The notes under the pieces were generated by a model, which saw nothing but the letters and a program-made list of their open reading frames with translations, searched no databases and had not been told where the DNA came from. A program made the translations under genes and the position numbers. From contig NZ_JAMSLW010000003.1 in NCBI RefSeq assembly GCF_024643285.1, forward strand, positions 472,787-536,786: DNA of 64,000 nucleotides, read 5' to 3'. Positions 44,470-52,855 of this stretch are shown here, piece by piece. The stretch is from Parapedobacter lycopersici (GTDB lineage: Bacteria > Bacteroidota > Bacteroidia > Sphingobacteriales > Sphingobacteriaceae). The stretch's first letter is position 1; every line of letters begins with the position of its first letter.

Positions 44470-45543
44470 TCAAACCATCACCATCACCCGCCATATCCCC
44501 GAAATCGCCATGCACAGGAATCCCAGCGGTGTCAGCACTTTCCAGCAGAGTGTCATCAGCTGGTCGGCACGAAGCCGTGGAAGTGTCCATCGGATCCACA
44601 TCTGCACCCCCACAAAAAACAAGGTTTTCGACAGGGTCCAGAAAAATCCCCATATTACCCCCGTCGTCCAGTCGGCCAGCTTAAGCGCACCGATATTGGG
44701 CAGGGGTGTATTCCAGCCGCCGAGGAATACCACTACACCGATCATCGCCACCAAAAACATCATGGCGTATTCGGCAAGGAAGAGAAAAGCGAACCGCAGG
44801 CCGCCGTATTCCGTATGGAACCCGCCCACCAGTTCCGATTCTGCCTCGGGGATATCAAAAGGTGCCCGGTTGCATTCCGCAAGCGAAGCGATGAAAAACA
44901 GCACATAAGCCACCAGCAGGTGGGGTGCCTGAAAAACATTCCACGCCAATATTCCTCCGATCTCCGTAACTTCCCACACACCCAGAAAGTGGAGCGGGAC
45001 CGTGGCGCGGATCCCCTGGTTGGCTACCATTTCCTGCATGTTGAGTGTCTGGGCAACCATTACAGCCGCAATCAGTGCGAGGCCGGCGGGGATTTCATAC
45101 GATACGATCTGCGCCACCGCCCGGAGTGACCCCAGCAATGAAAACTTATTATTGGAGCCCCATCCGGCCATCAGAATACCGATAGCATCAACCGAAACGA
45201 CGGCCAGCACATAAAACAAGCCGATATTCAGTGCGGCAGGAACCCATCCCGGAGCCCAGGGCATGGCAATAAAGCCAAAGAACACCGCCATGAAAATGAT
45301 GACCGGAGCGGCGATAAACAGCACCTTGTCGGCTGCTGCAGGTGTAATAAATTCCTTTTGAATCAGCTTGAGGATATCCGCAAGGGTCTGCAGGCTGCCA
45401 TACCTGCCCGTTTCCATCGGGCCCAGGCGATCCTGGACAAAGCCGGCAATTTTACGTTCCGCATATACGGCCGCTAACGCAAACAATGCGATAAACCCAA
45501 ATAGGGCTAAGCCGATACCGATATATGTGATGTAAAAAGCCAA
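44470..45543 (-). CDS. nuoH: NADH-quinone oxidoreductase subunit H
   Basis: Quinone-site membrane subunit of 357 residues. Family stretches: VYAERKIAGFVQDRLGPMETGRYG, GWGSNNKFSLLGSLRAVAQIVSYEIPAGLALI, and AECNRAPFDIPEAESELVGGFHTEYGGLRFAFLFLAEYA. It is the first gene of the local run; nuoA-G are not upstream, so the peripheral arm is encoded elsewhere. A perfect -7 box lies 26 bp before the start. Confidence 0.97.
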   Translation of the reverse strand: MAFYITYIGIGLALFGFIALFALAAVYAERKIAGFVQDRLGPMETGRYGSLQTLADILKLIQKEFITPAAADKVLFIAAPVIIFMAVFFGFIAMPWAPGWVPAALNIGLFYVLAVVSVDAIGILMAGWGSNNKFSLLGSLRAVAQIVSYEIPAGLALIAAVMVAQTLNMQEMVANQGIRATVPLHFLGVWEVTEIGGILAWNVFQAPHLLVAYVLFFIASLAECNRAPFDIPEAESELVGGFHTEYGGLRFAFLFLAEYAMMFLVAMIGVVVFLGGWNTPLPNIGALKLADWTTGVIWGFFWTLSKTLFFVGVQMWIRWTLPRLRADQLMTLCWKVLTPLGFLCMAISGIWRVMVMV

Positions 45544-45569
45544 TTTATTTTACATGCGAATAATTCGTG

Positions 45570-45577
45570 CAAACATA
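45570..45577 (-). promoter_or_regulatory. -7 box of the nuoH-N operon
   Basis: Minus-strand TATGTTTG, perfect TAnnTTTG, 26 bases before the nuoH ATG. Its presence supports nuoH as the first gene of its own transcript. Confidence 0.6.
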
Positions 45578-45852
45578 AGGATTTGAACGGATAATATATA
45601 GTAGATTGATAGATTATTTTGAATCATTCTAAAACGGCGGGAACATGTTTTTTAGGCAGGAAATGCCGCATTAATTTCCAATTCCACCGGATGAATCCTA
45701 ATTTAGGTGCTTTCTGCCGGACGGCGAAAAGATGAACCTGCGTGCCCGGCCGTTTTGGGACGGGTTTAGTAAGCGAAGGATAGGGATTCCGGATTACCGG
45801 GTATTTAGCCTTCCATAGCAGGTAAAAAGCAACGTTATATTACAAAATCCAT
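45578..45852. other. Intergenic gap between nuoH and the metallophosphoesterase
   Basis: About 275 bp between divergent genes (309 bp counting the nuoH promoter). I see no coding frame, repeat or terminator-like hairpin. The promoter of the rightward gene should lie here but no TAnnTTTG box is evident. Confidence 0.5.
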
Positions 45853-46869
45853 ATGAGATTCAAATTTGTGCTATTACTGCTATGCTGGCTGTTTACGGCC
45901 AGCGCATTTACAGCGGAACCCAGTTACGGACAGTCGGATGACCGATTATCCCTCAGGCAGCGTGATCAGGATAAGCCATTAAAGATCATGGTAATAAGTG
46001 ATCTAAACGATAGCTATGGTTCCACAACATACAGCAACGAAGTAGCTGCCGTAATCGACAAGGTGAAGACAATTAAGCCTGACATAATATTGTGTGGCGG
46101 CGATATGGTGGCCGGTCAAAAGGCTTCCCTGACGGAAGCGCAGTTAACGGCCATGTGGGAAGGTTTCAACCAAGCCGTGCTGAATCCGATTGACAGCCTG
46201 AAGATTCCCTTCGGATTCACGGTAGGGAATCACGACGCTTCACCAAGCTACCAGAAGGACAGGGCCGCGGCCAGCCAATTCTGGAATCAGCACATCGGAG
46301 CCACCAACCTCACCTTTATCGACCGCACCCATTATCCCTTTTATTTCAGCTACAAACAAAACAATGTTTTTTTTATCAGCTGGGATGCATCTTCGGAGAC
46401 CATCACGCCTGAAATGCTGGACTGGATGGAAGGCCAGCTGAAAAGCGGAACTGCAAAGCAAGCAAGGTTACGCATCCTGCTCGGACACTTGCCCCTTTAC
46501 GCGATAGTAGCCGACAAAAACAAACCGGGTGAAGTTATCGCGGAAGCCGATCGAACGCTCGACTTTTTTAAGGAAAATGGAGTGGATATCTATATCAGCG
46601 GGCATCAGCATGCCTACTTTCCTGCACGTAAAAACGGCGTGGTTTTATTTAACTCCGGTTGCCTGGGCGGCGGTCCGCGCCCGATATTGGGGCACGATGA
46701 AGGGCCCACGAAAGCGTATGCGATTATTGACATACCGGCAACATCCGCCGCGCGGTTTGATTTTAATGCGTTTGTCCCCGGAACAGATTCATTGATCAAC
46801 CTGCAAGACCTACCGGAATCAGTACTCGGATTCAATGGCCTGATTCACCGGATCGATATAACCGATTAA
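45853..46869 (+). CDS. Secreted calcineurin-like metallophosphoesterase
   Basis: 338 residues with an export signal (LLLLCWLFTASAFTAEPSYGQ). Metal-site motifs in order: ISDLNDSYGS (motif I, with Asn where most relatives have DxH), GGDMVAG (GDxxxx), FTVGNHD (GNHD), LLGHLPLY and SGHQHAYF (GHxH). The substitution in motif I replaces one His ligand, a variation I recall in a subgroup that opens with DLN and YGS. Substrate is unknown (phosphodiester or nucleotide). It stands alone and is followed by a terminator shared with gltA. Confidence 0.88.
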   Translation: MRFKFVLLLLCWLFTASAFTAEPSYGQSDDRLSLRQRDQDKPLKIMVISDLNDSYGSTTYSNEVAAVIDKVKTIKPDIILCGGDMVAGQKASLTEAQLTAMWEGFNQAVLNPIDSLKIPFGFTVGNHDASPSYQKDRAAASQFWNQHIGATNLTFIDRTHYPFYFSYKQNNVFFISWDASSETITPEMLDWMEGQLKSGTAKQARLRILLGHLPLYAIVADKNKPGEVIAEADRTLDFFKENGVDIYISGHQHAYFPARKNGVVLFNSGCLGGGPRPILGHDEGPTKAYAIIDIPATSAARFDFNAFVPGTDSLINLQDLPESVLGFNGLIHRIDITD

Positions 46870-46936
46870 TGGAACTGCAGCGGGTTTAGTCGCCCGCCGG
46901 GACATCACCGCGGCAAACCGTACCACTATAAACAAC

Positions 46937-46972
46937 GCAGCCGGCCCATTTTGAGCCGGCTGTATATTTATT
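46937..46972. terminator. Bidirectional terminator between the phosphoesterase gene and gltA
   Basis: CAGCCGGC (46938-46945) pairs with GCCGGCTG (46955-46962) around a 9-base loop; T-rich sequence follows on the + side. The two genes converge here. Confidence 0.65.
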
Positions 46973-46997
46973 TATGCCGCTAACTGATTAACTTCAA

Positions 46998-48284
46998 TTA
47001 ACGCTTTTCAATCGATACGTAGTCCCGGATTACGCTGCCGGTGTACACCTGCCTCGGGCGGCCGATAGGCTCCTTGTTCGCCCGCATTTCCTTCCACTGT
47101 GCAATCCATCCCGGCAGGCGGCCCAAGGCGAACAGCACCGTGAACATATCGGTGGGGAAGCCCAGCGCCCGGTAAATGATTCCGGAGTAAAAATCCACAT
47201 TCGGATAGAGCTTGCGGTCAACAAAATACTGGTCCTTCAATGCCGCTTCTTCCAGTTCCTTGGCAATATCCAGTACTGGATCGTTGATGCCGAGGCGCTC
47301 AAGTACGTCATCACATGCCTTTTTGATGATTTTGGCCCGTGGATCAAAGTTTTTGTATACGCGATGCCCAAATCCCATCAGGCGGAACGGATCGTTTTTA
47401 TCTTTTGCCTTGGCCAGCCATTTGGCACTGTCGCCACCGTCGTTCTTGATATTCTCCAGCATTTCGATGACCGCCTGATTGGCCCCACCGTGCAGCGGGC
47501 CCCAAAGGGCGGAGATACCGGCAGATATGGAGGCGTACAGGTTGGCATTGGAAGAGCCCACGATACGTACCGTTGAGGTCGAGCAGTTTTGCTCGTGATC
47601 GGCATGCAGGATCAGCAGCTTGTGCATGGCACTTACCACTTCCGGCTCAATTTCCACATCTTCCGTAATCTGGCCAAAGGTCATGTTCAGGAAGTTATGC
47701 ACGAAATTCAGTCCGTTACGCGGATACATCACCGGATGTCCGAGCGACTTTTTATAGATCCATGACACAATTGTCGGCATTTTAGCCAGCAGCTTAACGA
47801 TGGTCAGGTCCTCTTCTTCTTCTGTAGGATTCGGGTCGAGTGATTCAGGGTAAAAAGCCGATAGCGCGCCAACCAGACAGGAGAGCTGGCCCATCGGATG
47901 CGATTTCGACGGAAACCCGTCAAAAAACTTTTTCATATCCTCGTGGATCAGCGTATGCCGGTCGATTTTCTTGCGGAATTCCTCCAGGACAGTTGCAGAC
48001 GGCAATTCGCCATAGATCAGCAGGTAAGCCACTTCAAGAAATGTTGATTGCTCCGCCAATTGTTCAATCGGGTAACCGCGGTAACGCAAAATACCTTTTT
48101 CACCATCCAAAAAAGTGACTGCGCTCTGTGTTGCGCCGGTATTCTTAAATCCGGGATCCAATGTAATTGCTCCAGTCTGATCCCGTAATTTTGAAATGTC
48201 GATAGCCTTTTCATTTTCCGTTCCTGTGATCACAGGAAACTCATGTGTCTTACCGTCAATAGATATTGAAGCTGTCTCTGTCAT
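46998..48284 (-). CDS. gltA: Citrate synthase (type II)
   Basis: First enzyme of the TCA cycle, 428 residues. Key parts: DGEKGILRYRGYPIEQLAEQS, HADHEQNCSTSTVRIVGSS (catalytic His region), ALWGPLHGGANQAVIEML, MGFGHRVYKNFDPRA (catalytic His and substrate Arg) and, near the end, GWIAQWKEM with GRPRQVYTG. The long N-terminus of about 50 residues is typical of Gram-negative hexameric enzymes. A perfect -7 box lies 20 bp before the ATG. Confidence 0.98.
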   Translation of the reverse strand: MTETASISIDGKTHEFPVITGTENEKAIDISKLRDQTGAITLDPGFKNTGATQSAVTFLDGEKGILRYRGYPIEQLAEQSTFLEVAYLLIYGELPSATVLEEFRKKIDRHTLIHEDMKKFFDGFPSKSHPMGQLSCLVGALSAFYPESLDPNPTEEEEDLTIVKLLAKMPTIVSWIYKKSLGHPVMYPRNGLNFVHNFLNMTFGQITEDVEIEPEVVSAMHKLLILHADHEQNCSTSTVRIVGSSNANLYASISAGISALWGPLHGGANQAVIEMLENIKNDGGDSAKWLAKAKDKNDPFRLMGFGHRVYKNFDPRAKIIKKACDDVLERLGINDPVLDIAKELEEAALKDQYFVDRKLYPNVDFYSGIIYRALGFPTDMFTVLFALGRLPGWIAQWKEMRANKEPIGRPRQVYTGSVIRDYVSIEKR

Positions 48285-48304
48285 AATTTTTTTTGGATGA
48301 GATG

Positions 48305-48312
48305 CAAATGTA
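48305..48312 (-). promoter_or_regulatory. -7 box of the gltA promoter
   Basis: Minus-strand TACATTTG, perfect TAnnTTTG, 20 bases before the gltA ATG. The gap to blaI (234 bp) is shared by the two divergent promoters. Confidence 0.6.
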
Positions 48313-48471
48313 ATGAAATTGCACTAATAAAAAAGTTAACGACGTAATATTATTGCCATTTTTTGTAACTAAATAGCGATTTAAACGGCTCCCTTTAAAT
48401 TTAGGAAACTACACCCCGCTTCACGCGATTGATATAAAATAGGTGCACCGAAAAAAAAGTTGTTCCCTTTT

Positions 48472-48514
48472 TTGGATATTACGATTTTTTCGTATATTTA
48501 CGACAATAGCGTAA
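48472..48514 (+). promoter_or_regulatory. blaI-type promoter with overlapping operators
   Basis: TTG (48472-48474), 18 bases, then TATATTTA (48493-48500, seven of eight matches). Two dyads overlap the box: TACGA-N5-TCGTA (48480-48494) and TTACG-N7-CGTAA (48498-48514), centres 19 bp apart. The second ends 4 bp before the ATG. This is the usual arrangement for autorepression by a BlaI/MecI protein, although the core differs from the classical TACA/TGTA of that family. Confidence 0.7.
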
Positions 48515-48518
48515 TATT

Positions 48519-48884
48519 ATGGAAAAGCTAACCATACAGGAAGAAGAAGCAATGCAGCTGATCTGGCGCTGCAATGGGGGGTTTGTCAAGGAACTGCTTG
48601 ATGAAATGCCCGACGGAAAAGTGCCTTACACTACATTGGCGTCAACCATTAAAAACCTGCAGCGCAAAGGCTACGTAAAGGCAGTGAGGTATGCCAATGC
48701 GTACCGTTATGAGCCACTGTTGACGGAGGAGATCTACAAGAAAATGTTTATGAGCGGATTCGTGAGCGATTATTTCAGGAATTCCTATAAGGAACTGGTG
48801 AGCTTTTTTGCCCGGGATAAAAAAATCAGTACCGAAGAGCTAAAGGAAATCATCAACATGATTGATCAGGAAAAAAGCAAATAG
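48519..48884 (+). CDS. BlaI/MecI/CopY family transcriptional repressor
   Basis: 121-residue winged-helix repressor. The N-terminal domain reads LTIQEEEAMQLIWRCNGGFVKELLDEM and YTTLASTIKNLQRKGYVKAVRYANAYRYEPLLT, matching the family; the C-terminal half is the helical dimerisation region that BlaR1 proteases cut. The sensor gene starts 2 bp after the stop. Two dyads overlap its promoter, so autoregulation is likely. No beta-lactamase is nearby, so a role in beta-lactam resistance is not implied. Confidence 0.93.
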   Translation: MEKLTIQEEEAMQLIWRCNGGFVKELLDEMPDGKVPYTTLASTIKNLQRKGYVKAVRYANAYRYEPLLTEEIYKKMFMSGFVSDYFRNSYKELVSFFARDKKISTEELKEIINMIDQEKSK

Positions 48885-48886
48885 CC

Positions 48887-50461
48887 ATGCCCGATTTCGT
48901 CATTCATCTGCTCAAAGCCAACCTTTCGTTGGTATTCTTTTACCTGGGGTACCGGCTGTTGCTCCGCAGGCTCACGTTTTATCGCCTCAATCGGTTTTAC
49001 CTGCTGTTTGGGTTGCTGTTTTCTGCTGTATACCCACTGGTAGATATCAGCGACTGGCTGGTAGCCCGGCAGGATACAGCCCCGCAGGTAATTTATCTTA
49101 TCTCCGATTGGCAGCAAATGCCGGTCAGGGCCTTTAACTGGTGGCCGCTGCTTACTGCGCTGTTCTGGCTGGGTGTTATTTACTTTGGCTGGCGACTGCT
49201 TGTCCGTCTCCTCAGCCTGCGGAAACTCCATACCGCTTCACAACCTGCGGTCTGGCGGCTGTTCCGTTATCGGCAGGTATTTCATCCGGTGGCACCGTTT
49301 ACGTTCTGGCGGAACATTTACCTTAACATTCACCAGCACGACGAGCCCGAACTGGCCGAGATTTTCAGTCACGAGCGGATTCATGCGAAAGAGCTGCATA
49401 CCCTGGATGTATTGCTGGCCGAGCTGTGCCGTACCGTTTGCTGGTTCAATCCCGGTGCATGGCTCATCCGGCGCGCCATTCATGAAAACCTCGAATACAT
49501 CACCGACAGTAACGTACTGCGGCAGGGGGTGGATAAAAAGACCTACCAGTACCACCTGTTAAAGGTGAGCCAATATACCGGCGACCAGCCGGAAATTGCC
49601 AATCATTTTAATTTTAAAAGCCTAAAAAGGAGAATTGCCATGATGAACAGAAAACGGTCATCCGCATTGCAGCTGGGGAATTATGTTTTTGCACTGCCGG
49701 TAATTGCGGTGCTTGTACTGGTGTTTAGCGTTTCGCGGGCGTATCAGCAGGAGCCTGTAGTCGAGGAGATCGGAAACCGGAATTCCGCATTACCCGGTCC
49801 GGTGGCGCCGCCCCGGTCCGATACGATCCACATTCGGGTCGATCAGCCGAAGGATGGGATGGAGGCCCACCATCAGCCTGACGAACACAATCAGGATCCA
49901 TCAGCTGCCACCAAACCGCCGGGGGCCGTCAGCATAAGCTCTCCCGGCAGGGGTGGAAGCGGACCGGTTAAGGCTATTTTTTTTGATAAAGCCGATTCTG
50001 CCCGCGCACCGCTTATTATTGTAGATGGTATGCCCGTGAAGGATACCGACTCCCTTCAGAAAATGGCGGCTGATAACATCGCCAGCATCAGTGTTTGGAA
50101 AGATGAGCGGCTGGCCACTTCGTTGTATGGTAAGGCGGCAGAAAACGGATTGGTCGTTATTAAAATGAAACCCGATACGGCAGCCATTGGCATAACCGTC
50201 CGGGGAAACCGATTGGACACGGCCATAAATGCAGGAGCGACCGGGTTATCAGCAGAAAAATTTGCGGCGATTCACAGCGCGCAAAAACCGGACTTCAACG
50301 GCGCATTGATCATCATCGATGGCAAGGAAAGCACAGCTGCAGCATTCAGATCGCTCTCAACCGATAAAATCACGTCCATTAATGTATTAAAAGGCAATGC
50401 GGCTAAGGAAGCGTACGGCGATAGGGGGGCAAACGGTGTAATTGAGGTAGCCGTTCAGTAG
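48887..50461 (+). CDS. BlaR1-type M56 metallopeptidase sensor with two plug-like C-terminal repeats
   Basis: 524 residues. The N-terminal half is a membrane M56 peptidase with helices at about 10-26, 36-54 and 84-108, zinc motif HERIH (H162, E163, H166) in FSHERIHAKELHTLDVLLAEL, and a fourth helix at about 263-283 (LGNYVFALPVIAVLVLVFSV). The exported C-terminal part lacks a penicillin-binding domain. Instead it has two copies resembling the plug of SusC-type receptors: APLIIVDGMPV...ASISVWKDERLATSLYGKAAENGLVVI and GALIIIDGKES...TSINVLKGNAAKEAYGDRGANGVIEV. It presumably senses an envelope or TonB-related signal and cleaves the repressor encoded just upstream. The role of the plug-like repeats is unknown. 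Confidence 0.88.
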   Translation: MPDFVIHLLKANLSLVFFYLGYRLLLRRLTFYRLNRFYLLFGLLFSAVYPLVDISDWLVARQDTAPQVIYLISDWQQMPVRAFNWWPLLTALFWLGVIYFGWRLLVRLLSLRKLHTASQPAVWRLFRYRQVFHPVAPFTFWRNIYLNIHQHDEPELAEIFSHERIHAKELHTLDVLLAELCRTVCWFNPGAWLIRRAIHENLEYITDSNVLRQGVDKKTYQYHLLKVSQYTGDQPEIANHFNFKSLKRRIAMMNRKRSSALQLGNYVFALPVIAVLVLVFSVSRAYQQEPVVEEIGNRNSALPGPVAPPRSDTIHIRVDQPKDGMEAHHQPDEHNQDPSAATKPPGAVSISSPGRGGSGPVKAIFFDKADSARAPLIIVDGMPVKDTDSLQKMAADNIASISVWKDERLATSLYGKAAENGLVVIKMKPDTAAIGITVRGNRLDTAINAGATGLSAEKFAAIHSAQKPDFNGALIIIDGKESTAAAFRSLSTDKITSINVLKGNAAKEAYGDRGANGVIEVAVQ

Positions 50462-50482
50462 TAAACGGTATAGTCAGTCGAT

Positions 50483-51049
50483 TTACGTATTAAATACATT
50501 CATCGTCCGTTCCAGGCCGATGTCGATAAAACTGTTTGCTGCCTGTACAGAACGCTCGATCAATGCCGGCAATTCCAGCAATTCATCGGTGTCAAATCCG
50601 CTCAGCACATAATCCACCTGCCGTCCTTTCGGAAAATGATCGCCGATGCCGAACCGCAGGCGTGGATATCCCTGGCCACCACACATAGCCTCGATGCTCT
50701 TTAACCCGTTATGCCCTGCACTGCTGCCCTTGGCCCGCAGCCGGATCTTGCCGAAGGGGAGGGCCAGCTCGTCAACGATTACCAGCACATGCTCAAGGGG
50801 GATTTTCAATTCATGCATCCAATAGTTCACCGCCTTGCCACTTAGGTTCATGTAGGTCGTTGGCTTGATTACATACACCCCGTGCCCGCGCTGGCGGTAT
50901 TCGGTATAGTAGGCATGCCGCAGCGTGGAAAACGTGACTTTCGCCTGCCTCGCCAGTTCATCGGCGACCATAAATCCAATGTTATGGCGGGTATCCGCAT
51001 ATTCAGGGCCAATGTTACCCAGCCCTACGATTAAATATTTTGTTGCCAT
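50483..51049 (-). CDS. pth: Peptidyl-tRNA hydrolase
   Basis: Frees tRNA from dropped-off peptidyl-tRNA. From ATG 51049 the protein has 188 residues and begins ATKYLIVGLGNIGPEYADTRHNIGF, with the catalytic His in TRHNIG; VVDELALPFG carries the acidic residue and KPTTYMNLSGKAVNYW and SSAGHNGLKS are family motifs. An upstream ATG (51082) would add 11 unlikely residues and start inside the A-tract of a terminator. It follows rplY and converges with the BlaR1-type gene. Confidence 0.95.
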   Translation of the reverse strand: MATKYLIVGLGNIGPEYADTRHNIGFMVADELARQAKVTFSTLRHAYYTEYRQRGHGVYVIKPTTYMNLSGKAVNYWMHELKIPLEHVLVIVDELALPFGKIRLRAKGSSAGHNGLKSIEAMCGGQGYPRLRFGIGDHFPKGRQVDYVLSGFDTDELLELPALIERSVQAANSFIDIGLERTMNVFNT

Positions 51050-51083
51050 GGGAACGCAAACATACTGAATTTGATGCATCACG

Positions 51084-51113
51084 AAAAAAAAACACCGGCA
51101 TTACGTGCCGGTG
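51084..51113 (-). terminator. Terminator between rplY and pth
   Basis: Minus strand: CACCGGCA and TGCCGGTG form an 8-bp perfect stem (51113-51106 with 51100-51093) around CGTAA, followed by nine T (51092-51084). It lies 38 bp after the rplY stop. Confidence 0.8.
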
Positions 51114-51151
51114 CTTCTGTATTGTGCAGCGGGGTATTTCCCCGGACTGTA

Positions 51152-51736
51152 TTATTTTTTATCCTTCGCTGCTTCCTGCTCTGCCTGGCGCAATGCACGC
51201 GACATGATTACCGATACGATGGTGTCATCGCTGTTGTTCAGTACTTTGGCATTTTCAAGCTGGATTTCTTCCACGCGTACGGATTTGCCTACCTCGAGTG
51301 CGCCAAGTGGAACCTCGATGTATTGCGGAAGGGCATTAGGTAACGCTTTTACGCGAAGATTACGCAGTTTCTGCACCAGTTTACCCCCCATCTTCACGCC
51401 CGGTGATGTACCGGTAAGTTTGATCGGGATGTTAACGGATACTTCCTTCTTGTCATTCAGTAAAAGAAAGTCAACATGGCGCAGTTGATCAGTTAATGGG
51501 TGAAACTGTGTTTCCTGGATGATAGCCCGGTGTTTGTCACCGTCGATATCCAGGTCGATGAAATGAACATCCGGCGTATAGATGGCCGGCTTCAAATCAG
51601 CTGCGGATACGGCAAAGTGGTACTGTTTTTCGCCACCATAAAGCACTGCGGGTACTTTTCCCTGGTAGCGCAGCTCTTTCGCATCTCTTTTCCCTACGTT
51701 CTCTCTTAGAGAACCGCTAATAGCAATTGATTTCAT
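51152..51736 (-). CDS. rplY: 50S ribosomal protein L25/general stress protein Ctc
   Basis: 5S-rRNA-binding ribosomal protein in the long two-domain Ctc form (194 residues). N-terminal L25 domain: MKSIAISGSLRENVGKRDAKELRYQGKVPAVLYGG...; C-terminal TL5-like beta domain from about residue 100 (EVSVNIPIKLTGTSPGVKMGGKL); a charged tail RQAEQEAAKDKK. It lies downstream of prs on the same strand, and a terminator follows. Confidence 0.96.
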   Translation of the reverse strand: MKSIAISGSLRENVGKRDAKELRYQGKVPAVLYGGEKQYHFAVSAADLKPAIYTPDVHFIDLDIDGDKHRAIIQETQFHPLTDQLRHVDFLLLNDKKEVSVNIPIKLTGTSPGVKMGGKLVQKLRNLRVKALPNALPQYIEVPLGALEVGKSVRVEEIQLENAKVLNNSDDTIVSVIMSRALRQAEQEAAKDKK

Positions 51737-51768
51737 TTGTTATACGATATAAAATTAAATTGAGGCCG

Positions 51769-51776
51769 CAAAGGTA
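51769..51776 (-). promoter_or_regulatory. -7 box before rplY
   Basis: Minus-strand TACCTTTG, perfect TAnnTTTG, 32 bases before the rplY ATG, in the 61-bp gap after prs. It suggests rplY has its own promoter. Confidence 0.55.
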
Positions 51777-51797
51777 TGAAAAAAGTTGGAATTTAAT

Positions 51798-52742
51798 TTA
51801 ATCAACTTTAAACAAATCACTGATTGAGCCGTGTTCATTTACGTTTTTAATGGCGTTGGCAAACAGCTCGGCGGTAGAGAGTACCTTGATTTTACTGCTT
51901 TGCTGCTTCAACGGGATGGTATCCGTAACGATCAGCTCGGTCAGCGCCGAGTTTTCGATGGTTTCATAAGCCTTGCCCGATAACACCGGATGTGTACAGA
52001 CGGCCCGCACGCTTGTGGCTCCGTTTTCCATAATCAGGGAGGCAGCTTTTGACAGCGTGCCGGCTGTGTCGCAGATATCGTCGATCAATACAATATCCTG
52101 GCCGGTTACGTCACCGATAATCGACATGGATTCGATTTCATTGGCACGTTTGCGTTGTTTGTCGCAGATGACCACCTCGGCATTGAAATACTTGGCAAAA
52201 GTACGTGCACGATAAGAACCACCCATGTCCGGCGAGGCGATGGTCAGGTTGGGCAGGTTCAGCGATTTGATGTGGGGTACAAAAATTACCGAAGCATCCA
52301 GGTGATCCACCGGAATATCAAAGAAACCCTGGATCTGTGCCGCATGGAGGTCCATCGTCATGATCCGGTGGGCGCCGGCAGCGGTAATCAGGTTGGCAAT
52401 CATTTTCGCGCCGATCGCAACCCGGGGCTTGTCTTTACGGTCCTGGCGTGCGAAACCGAAGTAAGGAACCACTGCAGTGATGTAATGCGCAGAAGCCCGT
52501 TTGGCCGCGTCAATCATCAGCAATAACTCAAAGAGGCGCTCAGAAGGCTGGTTGGTCGACTGAATCAGGAATACGTCGCATCCGCGTATGGATTCGTTGT
52601 AAAAAGGCTGGATTTCTCCGTCGCTGAAACGGGATAAGGTCATTTCACCGAGTTTTTTTCCGTAAGACTGCGCGATTTGCTCAGCCAGTTCCGTAGTACC
52701 TGAACCGGAGAAAAGTTTTACCTCATTGAATTGCAAAGGCAT
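51798..52742 (-). CDS. prs: Ribose-phosphate pyrophosphokinase
   Basis: Makes PRPP from ribose 5-phosphate and ATP; PRPP feeds trpD, pyrR and nucleotide synthesis. 314 residues with RFSDGEIQPFYNESIRGCDVF, YFGFARQDRK, MDLHAAQIQGFFDIPVDHL, VICDKQRKRANE and the PRPP loop VLIDDICDTAGTLSKAA. Class I enzyme. It is preceded by the tRNA-Gln terminator. Confidence 0.98.
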   Translation of the reverse strand: MPLQFNEVKLFSGSGTTELAEQIAQSYGKKLGEMTLSRFSDGEIQPFYNESIRGCDVFLIQSTNQPSERLFELLLMIDAAKRASAHYITAVVPYFGFARQDRKDKPRVAIGAKMIANLITAAGAHRIMTMDLHAAQIQGFFDIPVDHLDASVIFVPHIKSLNLPNLTIASPDMGGSYRARTFAKYFNAEVVICDKQRKRANEIESMSIIGDVTGQDIVLIDDICDTAGTLSKAASLIMENGATSVRAVCTHPVLSGKAYETIENSALTELIVTDTIPLKQQSSKIKVLSTAELFANAIKNVNEHGSISDLFKVD

Positions 52743-52811
52743 GGCAATAGTTGTTTTTTGTGGGTTAGCAGTGGGATTGGGATATTATTATTCCGATGTT
52801 AAAGTTACATT

Positions 52812-52851
52812 AAAAAATTACGGATTGCCAAACGGCAATCCGTAATTTTTT
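52812..52851. terminator. Terminator after tRNA-Gln
   Basis: An 18-bp perfect inverted repeat with arms 52812-52829 and 52834-52851, core ATTACGGATTGCC, around AAAC; its ends are A- and T-tracts, so it works on both strands. It separates tRNA-Gln from prs. Confidence 0.85.
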
Positions 52852-52855
52852 TTTG

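Noticed and set aside
48519..50461. Beta-lactam resistance locus (BlaI/BlaR1)
   Set aside because: No beta-lactamase or penicillin-binding gene is adjacent, and the sensor has no penicillin-binding domain.
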